Part shown: positions 11,126 to 18,704 of the stretch, in pieces
Position numbering within the stretch: position 1 is the first letter of the stretch
Layout: the number at the start of each line of letters is the position of its first letter
Assembly (NCBI GenBank): GCA_963724705.1
Contig: CAVRVS010000004.1
Location: 1,860,001-1,924,000, forward strand
Length of the DNA stretch: 64,000 nt
Reading direction: 5' to 3'
From: DASQPR01 sp963724705
GTDB lineage: Bacteria > Actinomycetota > Actinomycetes > Mycobacteriales > Micromonosporaceae
Program-made: the position numbers and the translations under genes
Notes under the pieces: generated by a model
The model's input: only the letters and a program-made list of their open reading frames with translations
The model's database searches: none
Told to the model about the DNA's origin: nothing

Positions 11126-11974
11126 ATGGCCGAACCCGAGCAGATCACCGAGCCGGTCGCCTACCACGGCGAGGGTCCGGTCTGGGACGCGTCCTGGGGC
11201 GGGCTCCGCTTGGTCGACATGCTCGCCGGCGACGTTCTCGCCCTTGACACCGGCAGCGGCGAGGTGTCGCGCCGCCACGTCGGCGATATCGCCGCGGCGA
11301 TCCGGCCGCGCGCCGGCGGCGGCATGGTCGTCGGCATCCAACGTGGCTTCGCACTCATCGACCCGGACGGGACCGAGCATCAGCTCGGTGACCTGTGGCC
11401 GGCGGGGACAACGCGGATGAACGACGGCGCGTGCGACCCGCACGGCCGCTTCTACTGCGGTTCCATGAGCAAGACGCCGGGCGGTGCAGCGCTCTACCGG
11501 TTGGACACCGATCGCAGCGTGTCCGTCGTCCAGCGGGATGTCACGACGTCCAATGGGCTGGCATGGAGTCCGGATGGCGGCTGCGCGTACTACAACGACA
11601 CCCCCACTCAACGCATCGACGTGTTCGACTACGACTTCGACCGCGGTCTGACCGGGCGGCGAACGCTGGCCGTCATCGACGAGGCGGACGGTAAGCCGGA
11701 CGGGCTCACGGTGGACGCCGACGGGTACGTATGGGTGGCGTTGTACGACGGCGGGGCGGTCCGCCGCTACGCGCCCGACGGCCGCCTCGACGCGGTCGTG
11801 AGGTTGCCGGTCACGAAGACGACCGCGGTGGCGCTCGGCGGAGCCGACCTGCGCGATCTCTACATCACCACATCGCGCGAGAATCTACCGCCGGACGTTG
11901 AGCCGGAAGCCGGCTCCGTGTTCCGGCTGCGCGTCGACGTGCCGGGAGTGCCGCCGCACCCGTACGCGGGCTGA
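11126..11974 (+). CDS. SMP-30/gluconolactonase/LRE family protein
   Basis: A 282-residue six-bladed beta-propeller enzyme. Diagnostic residues are the metal-ligand Glu in VAYHGEGPVWD near the N-terminus, RMNDGACDPHGRFYCGSM in the middle, NGLAWSPDGGCAYYNDT and the Asp in GKPDGLTVDADG. These loops bind Ca/Zn in sugar lactonases that open aldonolactones. The ATG at 11126 is preferred over an upstream in-frame start because GAAGGAG sits just before it and the domain starts at once. It is divergent from the TrmB/LuxR gene, which may control it. The sugar substrate is not evident. Confidence 0.88.
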   Translation: MAEPEQITEPVAYHGEGPVWDASWGGLRLVDMLAGDVLALDTGSGEVSRRHVGDIAAAIRPRAGGGMVVGIQRGFALIDPDGTEHQLGDLWPAGTTRMNDGACDPHGRFYCGSMSKTPGGAALYRLDTDRSVSVVQRDVTTSNGLAWSPDGGCAYYNDTPTQRIDVFDYDFDRGLTGRRTLAVIDEADGKPDGLTVDADGYVWVALYDGGAVRRYAPDGRLDAVVRLPVTKTTAVALGGADLRDLYITTSRENLPPDVEPEAGSVFRLRVDVPGVPPHPYAG

Positions 11975-12010
11975 CCGGTTCTGTCGGGGGTCGCGGCCAG
12001 AGTATGCGGT

Positions 12011-12397
12011 ATGACGGAACCGAACGAGCGGGCCGCCGCCGTCGCCGACCGCTACTGGGCGGCGATCGAGGCGCGCGACTGGGACAGCTTGGGCGAGTTG
12101 CTCGCCGACAACGTGACCTATGAGCTTCCGCAAACCCGCGAGCGCATTCGCGGCCGCGCCGCCTACGTCCAGTTCAACCAGGAATACCCGGGCGACTGGC
12201 ACGCAACGGTGCAGCGGCTCACCGGATCGGGCCGCCACGCGGCAACGTGGACATCGTTCACGGTCGACGGTCGCGTCGAGACCGGGCTGACGTTTCTCGA
12301 TCTCGACGACGACGGTCGGATCGTTCTCATCACCGACTTCTGGCCGGAGGCGTACGACCCACCGCCCGGCCGTGAGCACCTGGTCGAACGCTGGTAG
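12011..12397 (+). CDS. SnoaL-like / NTF2-fold protein
   Basis: A 128-residue single-domain protein of the nuclear-transport-factor-2 superfamily: long N-terminal helix (AAAVADRYWAAIEARDWDSL), then LLADNVTYELPQTRERIRG and a curved beta sheet ending ITDFWPEAY. Family members are small polyketide-type cyclases, isomerases or binding proteins; no catalytic residues identify a reaction here. Its 3' end overlaps the 3' end of the convergent TetR gene by 68 bases. It starts 36 bases after the SMP-30 stop and may be cotranscribed with it. Confidence 0.8.
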   Translation: MTEPNERAAAVADRYWAAIEARDWDSLGELLADNVTYELPQTRERIRGRAAYVQFNQEYPGDWHATVQRLTGSGRHAATWTSFTVDGRVETGLTFLDLDDDGRIVLITDFWPEAYDPPPGREHLVERW

Positions 12398-13010
12398 CGC
12401 CCGGTGGTGGCGCCGACGTCGGGCCCTCCGCGATGGCGGCCATGATTCCGGGCGCCGCGAGGGCGCCGCAAGCCGCCGCGACCTCATGCGGGGTGTACGG
12501 AAAGTCTTCGTTCACCCACCACGTGAGCACACCGATCAACGCGCTGGCGTAGAACTCGGCGACGATCGCCGGCGGCAACGACGATCCGGCCGCGGCCAGA
12601 TGCGGTCGCAGATGGTCGCCGAGCAGCGCGCCGAACATCGTCCGGAGCTGACCATCGACCACGTTGCCGCCTTGCCGACCGCACAGAGCCCGGTAGACCG
12701 GGCGGTGGTCGTACGCGTGGCGGAACACCACCGAGACCGGATGGGCCGGATCGTCAGGCATCTCCCCCGGTGTCAACGCGTCCATGTCGCGGCGAAGGTC
12801 GTCACGGAGCTCGTCGAAGCTGGACAACAGCAACGCGTCCTTGTCGCGGAAGTGCGCGTAGAACGTCGAGCGCCCGACGTCGGCCCGGTCAAGGATGTCC
12901 TGCACGGTGATCCGGTCGTAGCCGCGCTCGACGATCAGGGCAATCAGCGCGTCGCTCAGGTTCCGCCGCGTGCGGCGTACGCGCCGATCGCGCACCGGCA
13001 CATCAGTCAT
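12330..13010 (-). CDS. TetR/AcrR-family transcriptional regulator
   Basis: From the ATG at 13010 the product has 226 residues, normal for the family. The N-terminal helix-turn-helix is clear (LIVERGYDRITVQDILDRAD, then VGRSTFYAHFRDKDALL), followed by a helical ligand domain with LTWWVNEDFPYTPHEVA. An alternative ATG lies at 13043. It is divergent from a methyltransferase gene, and the intergenic space holds a perfect 17-base palindrome, so it probably represses itself and that gene. Its last 68 bases overlap the convergent NTF2-like gene, which is unusual and leaves the true C-terminus slightly uncertain. Confidence 0.9.
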   Translation of the reverse strand: MTDVPVRDRRVRRTRRNLSDALIALIVERGYDRITVQDILDRADVGRSTFYAHFRDKDALLLSSFDELRDDLRRDMDALTPGEMPDDPAHPVSVVFRHAYDHRPVYRALCGRQGGNVVDGQLRTMFGALLGDHLRPHLAAAGSSLPPAIVAEFYASALIGVLTWWVNEDFPYTPHEVAAACGALAAPGIMAAIAEGPTSAPPPGATSVRPGAHGRAVGRTPPARSR

Positions 13011-13108
13011 CCACGACCCCCGACGCGGCACAGTTTCCGGCATCTGTCCGGTAGCGCACGGATCCGGCGAATTGATGGTTGACCGCCTCCCATAGCGACT
13101 CAGCATAC

Positions 13109-13125
13109 TCGAACATGATGTTCGA
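13109..13125. promoter_or_regulatory. Perfect 17-bp palindrome, probable TetR operator
   Basis: TCGAACATGATGTTCGA is symmetric on both sides of a central G. It lies 98 bases before the TetR start and 40 bases before the methyltransferase start. A possible -35 TTGACC lies at 13079-13084, with CATACT just before the palindrome, so bound repressor would cover the promoter start. Confidence 0.65.
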
Positions 13126-13165
13126 CAACGCACATCCTGTTCGAGATTCTGGAGGAGTCCACACC

Positions 13166-13774
13166 ATGCCACACCACAGTCCCCGTCAGACGATGTTCGG
13201 AATGGTCAACCGCCCGGACCGGTACGACCGCATGACAAGCGGCCCGTTCCGGGGCGTTCATGCCCGCCTCGTTGCCGACGTGTCCGCCGCGCGCCTCGGC
13301 TCGGGCGCCCGCGTGCTCGATGTCGGCACCGGTCCGGGAGGCGTGCCACTCGAGATCGCCTGGGCCCAACCTCTGCTTCGCGTCGATGGGCTCGACCTCA
13401 GCGAAGACATGATCGCCTACGCCCGTCGGGCGGCCCACGATGCCGGACTCGCCGACCGCGTCACGTTCACCGTCGGCGACGTCGCACACCTGCCGTTCCC
13501 GGACGCCACGTTCGATCTCGTCGTCTCGTCGATGAGCCAGCACCACTGGGATGATGTGCACGGCGGCATCCGCGAAGTCCGCCGCGTACTTCGCCCCGAC
13601 GGCCGAGCGTGGATCTACGACGCCCGGATCGCGTTGTTTCGCGCGACGTCGGCCGCGCGCCGCCTCGCCGGCGCGACGGGAGTGAGCGTTGCGCCGGTAC
13701 GGACCGGTCGGTTGCCGATCCGGTTGGTCGGCCGGCTGGAGGTCGCAGCCATGCGGGCGCTTTCTGCGGTATAG
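13166..13774 (+). CDS. Class I SAM-dependent methyltransferase
   Basis: A 202-residue Rossmann-fold methyltransferase. Motif I is ARVLDVGTGPGGVPLEIA (about residues 48-65), the acidic ribose-binding loop follows at VDGLDLSEDMIAYAR, and motif IV-like residues are in FDLVVSSMSQHHW. The ATG at 13166 follows a strong GGAGGAG site. The acceptor substrate is unknown; similarity to UbiE/small-molecule enzymes is general. The gene sits behind the TetR palindrome and is the likely target of that repressor, which would fit a role in modifying a toxic or signalling compound. Confidence 0.88.
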   Translation: MPHHSPRQTMFGMVNRPDRYDRMTSGPFRGVHARLVADVSAARLGSGARVLDVGTGPGGVPLEIAWAQPLLRVDGLDLSEDMIAYARRAAHDAGLADRVTFTVGDVAHLPFPDATFDLVVSSMSQHHWDDVHGGIREVRRVLRPDGRAWIYDARIALFRATSAARRLAGATGVSVAPVRTGRLPIRLVGRLEVAAMRALSAV

Positions 13775-13798
13775 ACCCGACCGCACACCACGGATCGA

Positions 13799-14980
13799 CT
13801 ACAGGGGCAGCACGGCCCGGACCTCGTACCCATGCTCCGGTCCGGGCCCGGCGACGAACGTGCCGCCCACGGCCGTCACACGCTCGCTCATCCCGCGTAC
13901 CCCAAATCCTGAGTCATCGCCCTGCGGACCGTGACCGTCGTCCGCGACCGTGACGTGCAACTGGTCCGCGTGCCTTCGGACCTCAACCGCCACCGACGAC
14001 GCGTGGGCGTGCCGGACGACATTCGTCAGCGACTCCTGCACGACGCGGAACGCGGTCAGCTCGACGGCCGGCGAGACGACGGCGTCGTCGACGCCGACCT
14101 CGCGATCGATGTCGCACGTGAACGTGACCGCGAGCCCGGCCGCACGCGTCTGCGCGACAAGATCCGGCAGGTCGGCCAGCCGCGGCTGCGGACGTGTCGG
14201 CCGGGCCGAGGCCGGGCCGGCAGTGTCTGCGCGCAGCAACGTGAGCGTCGCCCGCAGCTCGGCGAGCGCCTCCCTCGTGGACGCTCGGATCGTGCCGAGC
14301 GCGCGGCGGGTCAGGTCGATGTCGTCGTCGAGTGCGTCGACCGCGAGCCCGCTCTGCACAGCGATCACCGAAATCGTGTGCGCCAGCACATCGTGGAGCT
14401 CGCGAGCGACCTGCAGCCGCTCATCGGCCATCCGTTCGCGTGCCTGTGCCGCGGCCACCTCGGCCACCTGTCGCACGTGCTCCTCGCCGGCCAGCCTCCG
14501 ACGCCGGGTCGATGCGCCGAGCAGCGACACCCAGACCAGGCCGACCGCCGGCGCCCACACCGCCGGTGACCACGGCGACCAGCGTTGCGTCGAAACCACG
14601 GGCAGCAGATATGTGATCACGCACAGCGCCAATGCTCCGTAGAGCGCGCGCGACGTGGCGCCGTATGCGCAGAGGCTGAACAGCGCGACGAACATCGGCA
14701 GCATCGGCGCCCAGCCCGGATAGCCGATGAGCGGATAGCACGTCGCGATCGCCAGGGCGGCGACCGCGACGACGGCCGGTCGCCGCCGCCGCCACATCAA
14801 CGTGGCCGCCGCCGCGAGCGCGATCAGGTATCCCCCGAACGCCGGCGGCGTCGGCGTCGTCACGCTCGCCAGTTCACCGGCCGTCCCACCGATGGCGAGG
14901 GCCGCGAGCGGCAACGCCAGCGCCGCGTCGACGAGGATCTCGTGACGCGGGCCGGCGCCGTTCGCGGCAAGGGACGTCAT
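13799..14980 (-). CDS. NarL-type sensor histidine kinase
   Basis: This 393-residue kinase has five or six N-terminal membrane helices (residues 15-165), then a HisKA_3 dimerisation segment with the phosphorylated His in VARELHDVLAHTISV, and a C-terminal ATPase domain (N box FRVVQESLTNVVRHAHAS, G box DDGHGP, GFGVRGMSERV). There is no large outside sensor loop, so it probably senses membrane state or works with the adjacent transporter. The ATG overlaps the stop of the MMPL gene by four bases, so the two are translationally coupled. The cognate regulator is the first gene of the operon, two genes upstream. Confidence 0.92.
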   Translation of the reverse strand: MTSLAANGAGPRHEILVDAALALPLAALAIGGTAGELASVTTPTPPAFGGYLIALAAAATLMWRRRRPAVVAVAALAIATCYPLIGYPGWAPMLPMFVALFSLCAYGATSRALYGALALCVITYLLPVVSTQRWSPWSPAVWAPAVGLVWVSLLGASTRRRRLAGEEHVRQVAEVAAAQARERMADERLQVARELHDVLAHTISVIAVQSGLAVDALDDDIDLTRRALGTIRASTREALAELRATLTLLRADTAGPASARPTRPQPRLADLPDLVAQTRAAGLAVTFTCDIDREVGVDDAVVSPAVELTAFRVVQESLTNVVRHAHASSVAVEVRRHADQLHVTVADDGHGPQGDDSGFGVRGMSERVTAVGGTFVAGPGPEHGYEVRAVLPL

Positions 14981-17148
14981 GCGCCCACGGTAAGCCGTTC
15001 CGCCGGCTCCACGGTGGGTCGCCCACCGTCGCTGCCTTGCGCATTGTGGTCACGAGGACCAGACGGGGGTACGCGGAGAACGCGCGCCGCCCACGCCGGC
15101 AGCCACCAGTTCCACCGGCCAAACAGGCTCACGAGCGACGGTACGAGCAGGCACCGTACGACGGTCGCGTCGACGAGGATCCCGGCGCCGAGACCGGTGG
15201 CGAGCACGCGGACGTCGGTGGCGGGAGCCGTGGACAGCGACAGGAACGCGAGCACGAGGATGAGTGCCGCGCACGTCACGAGGCGACCGGTACGCGACAG
15301 CCCGGTGACGACCGCGCTGTCGGTGTCGGCGCCGGCGTCGTACGCCTCGCGCATGCGCGCCAACAGGAACACCTCGTAGTCCATGGACAGCCCGAACAGG
15401 AATGCGAACACGATCAGTGGAATCCAGATCGCGATCGCCCCGGTGCTCGGTGTGTTCCACAGCGCCTGGCTGCCGTACCCGTTCTGCCATACGAGGACGA
15501 GCACACCGTACGCGGCGCCGAGCGACACGAGGTTGAGCAGCACCGCCTTGGCCGGCAGGACGAGCGACCGGAACGCCCGCGCCAGCAACAGGAACGTGAT
15601 GAGGCAGACGATCGCGAGCATGTACGGGAAGCGGCCGTAGACGGCGTGCCGGAAGTCGATCTGCCCCGCACCGTCGCCGGCCACCCCACGGACGCCCGGA
15701 TCGTCCGCGACCGCGTCCCGGACCCGTTGCACCGTGGCCTTTCCGGCGTCGTCACCGGCCTCTCGGGTCGGCAGTACGGTGATCAGCGCCGTACCGTCGG
15801 CACGTTGGTCGCTCGGGGTCGCCACCGTGGCGATGCCGGAGACGCTGTCGAGGCGGTGTGCGAGGGCAGGCGCGCTCCTCGCATCGGCGAGCACCACGAT
15901 CGGCGTGAGGATGCCACTCGGAACACCGTCCGCGGTCAGCACATCCAGCGCCTCGCGAGCCGGGCCGGGTTGGCTGAGCGCGGTCGACCGCGCCTCGCCG
16001 AGCTGGAGCGACAGGACCGGCACGGCCAGCGCGAGCAGCACGGCCACACCGGCGATCGCGGCCACCCACCGCCGGCGGACGACCATTCGCGCCCACGCCG
16101 TCCAGCCGCGACCGGGCTTGTTCTCGGTGCGGATCCGTGGCCAGTCGAGCCGTGGCCCGATCGTGTCGAGCAGGACGGGCAGCAGCGTAATGGCCACCGC
16201 GACCGACACCAGCGGGATCAGCGCGCCGGCATAGCCGAAGCTGCGCAGCGCCGGGATCGGCAACACCGCGAGGACCAGCAGACCGACGGTCACGGTCAGC
16301 CCGGAGAACACGACCGCCCGTCCGGCGTGCGCCATCGCCTTCTCGACCGCGCGCCGGTTGCCGGCGCCGTGCGCGCGCTCCTCGCGCCAGCGGGTGACGA
16401 CCAGGAGGGCGTAGTCGATTGCCACCCCGAGCCCGATCAGCCCGATGATGAACTGCGCGATGAAGTTCACCTCGGTGATGGCGGTCAGGCCGAGCAAAAG
16501 CAGGAACGTCGTCAGGATCGAAATGCCGGCCATCAGGAGCGGTAGCACGGCGACGAAGCTCGCGAAGACGAACATGAGCACGAGGAGCGCGCCGGCTGCG
16601 CCGATCAGCGTCTCGGCGAGGAGTCCGATCCCGCCCGACTGTCCGGACCCGCTTTGCAGCGGGCCGAGACCGGTCACCGCCGTCGAATAGCCGGACGGTG
16701 TCGCCTCCTGCACCGCCTGGGTGAGCCGTCCGGTCAGACTGCTGTCGAACACGCCGCCCGGCGGGAGGTACGCAATCGCATAGGTGGTGCGGTGGTCGGG
16801 CGTGATGAACCGGGCGTCGCCGGTATTCGTGACGTCGACCGAGCGGAGACCAAGCGGTCGTACGGCCGCGAAGATCTGACGTAGCGCGGCGTCCGATGAC
16901 GGCGAGTCCACGGTCTGGCCGGCCGGCGCCGTCACCACGACGACATCCGGATCGGCGCTGGCGTCAACGTGATAGGCGGCGGCGATCCGGTCGGCCGCGT
17001 TCTGGGCCGGGCTGCCCGGAGCGGCGAACGACTGACTGAGCCGGCCGGTGGTGGTGCCGACGGTCAGGCCGCCGGCCACAGCCACGACGAGCCAGAAGAC
17101 GACGACGAGCATCCGGTGGCGCAGGACGAGCGCAGTGAGTCGAGTCAT
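14977..17148 (-). CDS. MMPL/RND family membrane transporter
   Basis: A 723-residue inner-membrane protein with the RND-like layout: one N-terminal helix, a large outer loop with STPTGYSTAV-like sequence (SGYSTAVTGLGPLQSG), five or six helices, a second loop and a second helix bundle. GLGVAIDYALLVVTRWREE and GLSMDYEVFLLARMRE are the two conserved proton-relay helices, with their Asp-Tyr pairs. MMPL proteins export lipids or hydrophobic drugs. Placed between its response regulator and kinase genes, it is probably induced by the substrate or by envelope stress sensed by that pair. Confidence 0.93.
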   Translation of the reverse strand: MTRLTALVLRHRMLVVVFWLVVAVAGGLTVGTTTGRLSQSFAAPGSPAQNAADRIAAAYHVDASADPDVVVVTAPAGQTVDSPSSDAALRQIFAAVRPLGLRSVDVTNTGDARFITPDHRTTYAIAYLPPGGVFDSSLTGRLTQAVQEATPSGYSTAVTGLGPLQSGSGQSGGIGLLAETLIGAAGALLVLMFVFASFVAVLPLLMAGISILTTFLLLLGLTAITEVNFIAQFIIGLIGLGVAIDYALLVVTRWREERAHGAGNRRAVEKAMAHAGRAVVFSGLTVTVGLLVLAVLPIPALRSFGYAGALIPLVSVAVAITLLPVLLDTIGPRLDWPRIRTENKPGRGWTAWARMVVRRRWVAAIAGVAVLLALAVPVLSLQLGEARSTALSQPGPAREALDVLTADGVPSGILTPIVVLADARSAPALAHRLDSVSGIATVATPSDQRADGTALITVLPTREAGDDAGKATVQRVRDAVADDPGVRGVAGDGAGQIDFRHAVYGRFPYMLAIVCLITFLLLARAFRSLVLPAKAVLLNLVSLGAAYGVLVLVWQNGYGSQALWNTPSTGAIAIWIPLIVFAFLFGLSMDYEVFLLARMREAYDAGADTDSAVVTGLSRTGRLVTCAALILVLAFLSLSTAPATDVRVLATGLGAGILVDATVVRCLLVPSLVSLFGRWNWWLPAWAARVLRVPPSGPRDHNAQGSDGGRPTVEPAERLTVGA

Positions 17149-17271
17149 GCCCCTGACGCTAGGAGTCGCAACCGCGCACGTCGTCCCGCAGACGCGGTCG
17201 GTCGGCTACGACAATCGCGTTATGCGGGGGCCGTCGGCTACCGCGCCGGGAGTAGGCGCTCGCCTGGCTGA

Positions 17272-17931
17272 TCAGGGTTCGACGAGGCCGGACTCGTACG
17301 CGAGGACGACGAGCTGAGCCCGGTCGCGCGCGCCGGACTTGGTCATGGCCCGGTTGACGTGGGTCTTCGCGGTCGCCGGGCTCATGAACAGCCGTACGGC
17401 GATCTCGTCGTTGGTCAGCCCGCGAGCCACGAGCGCGACCACTTCACGCTCCCGATCGGTCAGCTGCGCGAGTCGAGACTGGTCCGGCGGGGTGCGCGGC
17501 GGTCGCTGCGAGAATTCGGCGATCACCTTCCGGGTCACGCTCGGCGACAGGAGCGCCTGGCCCTCCGCGACGAGCCGGACGGCCTGCCGTAGATCGTCGG
17601 GTTCGACGTCCTTGAGCAGGAAGCCGCTCGCGCCGGCGCGCAGCGCCTCGAACACGTACTCGTCGACCTCGAAGGTCGTGAGCACGAGCACCTTTACGTC
17701 CGGCAATGACGGGTCGGCGACGATTCGGCGGGTGGCCTCGATGCCGTCCAGCACCGGCATCCGTACGTCCATCAGGACGACGTCCGGTGCCGTGTCACGG
17801 ACGCTCGCGATAGCCGCGGCGCCGTCGGCGGCCTCGCCCACCACCTCGATGTCGTCGGTCCGGTCCAGCAACGCGCGGAACCCGGCCCGCACGAGAGCCT
17901 GATCGTCGGCGAGCACGACCCGGATCGTCAC
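17272..17931 (-). CDS. NarL/FixJ-type response regulator
   Basis: A 219-residue regulator starting at GTG 17931 (MTIRVVLADDQALVRAG). The receiver domain has the acidic pair after VVLA and the phospho-acceptor Asp in DVVLMDVRMPVLDG (about residue 52), and the switch Thr and Lys in VLVLTTFEVDEY and FLLKDVEPDD. The C-terminal LuxR helix-turn-helix is LTDREREVVALVARGLTNDE...TAKTHVNRAM. It is the first gene of a three-gene operon with MMPL transporter and kinase; 123 bases separate it from the transporter gene. Confidence 0.93.
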   Translation of the reverse strand: MTIRVVLADDQALVRAGFRALLDRTDDIEVVGEAADGAAAIASVRDTAPDVVLMDVRMPVLDGIEATRRIVADPSLPDVKVLVLTTFEVDEYVFEALRAGASGFLLKDVEPDDLRQAVRLVAEGQALLSPSVTRKVIAEFSQRPPRTPPDQSRLAQLTDREREVVALVARGLTNDEIAVRLFMSPATAKTHVNRAMTKSGARDRAQLVVLAYESGLVEP

Positions 17932-17991
17932 GTACGCAGTCTGACAGGCGGTCACGCCGGCGGCGCGTCGCCTCCGCCTCAACTGCCGACG

Positions 17992-18051
17992 CGGATCGCG
18001 TCAACCGGCGGAAGCGGATCGCGTCAACCGGCGGAAGCGGATCGCCTCAAC
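17992..18051. repeat. 23-bp tandem repeat, 2.6 copies, at the end of a STAS gene
   Basis: CGGATCGCGTCAACCGGCGG plus AAG occurs at 17992-18014 and 18015-18037, and a diverged third copy starts at 18038. The third copy contains the stop codon of the STAS gene (minus strand), and each upstream copy carries the same TGA trinucleotide. Confidence 0.7.
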
Positions 18052-18397
18052 TGGCCGACGCGGCAGGCGACGGTCCGCCGCGGTCGGCGATCAGCAGCGT
18101 GTCACTGCCGGTGAGCGCGAGCACCCGCGCGGGCTGTCCACGTACACCGCGCAGTTCGAGCCGCCGCCCGTCGCGGTCCATCCGTTGCCACGCGGCCAGT
18201 AGCACGCCGAGTCCGGACGAGTCCAGGAAGTCAAGATCCGAGGCATCCACGATGAGGCGTCGGTAGCCGCCGTCCACCAAGGCCCGAAGTCGGGGTCGCG
18301 CCTCGGCCGCCGTGTCGTAGACCAGGGCGCCAGCGACCCGCACGTTGATCGTCTCGGCGTTCGAGGCGCTCATAGCGGACACGGTCACCTCACTCAT
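18047..18397 (-). CDS. STAS-domain anti-sigma factor antagonist (RsbV-like)
   Basis: A 116-residue STAS protein. The phosphorylatable serine lies in the standard loop LDFLDSSGLGVLLAAWQRM (about residue 62), and a hydrophobic strand precedes it (YRRLIVDASD). Such proteins bind an RsbW-type kinase when unphosphorylated and so free a sigma factor. The ATG at 18397 is chosen because the domain starts within 20 residues. Upstream, minus-strand GGTT-N15-GGGTAT (18567-18543) resembles a SigB-type promoter, which would fit autoregulation. A 23-base tandem repeat follows the gene. Confidence 0.88.
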   Translation of the reverse strand: MSEVTVSAMSASNAETINVRVAGALVYDTAAEARPRLRALVDGGYRRLIVDASDLDFLDSSGLGVLLAAWQRMDRDGRRLELRGVRGQPARVLALTGSDTLLIADRGGPSPAASAS

Positions 18398-18704
18398 ACC
18401 CGACACCGTCCCAACCGCGGACGCGCGCTCGCACCGATGTCGCCGCGGCCCGACGACGCCGGGCTGGTGGCGACAACCACCTGCACGGAGCCCCGGTCGC
18501 GGCCGGAGAACATGCGGCGTTGCCCGTCCGTCGGCCCCGGGTATACCCGGCAAAACCCCGAGCAACCCTCGATCCGTCGGCCAACTTCGCGATCGCCGGC
18601 CGCGCCGGGTCGGTCAAACGATCTCCTGGAGTCGCTCGGCGCGTCCCACCCCTGGTACGGCGAACCACTGGGTGGTCCGCCGTACCAGCGGGTCGGTCTC
18701 GCGA
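18398..18704. other. Intergenic region upstream of the STAS gene
   Basis: No gene is evident in these 307 bases. The only notable sites are GGGTATACCC at 18539-18548 and the weak SigB-like promoter pair on the minus strand (GGTT at 18567-18564, GGGTAT at 18548-18543). Confidence 0.4.
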
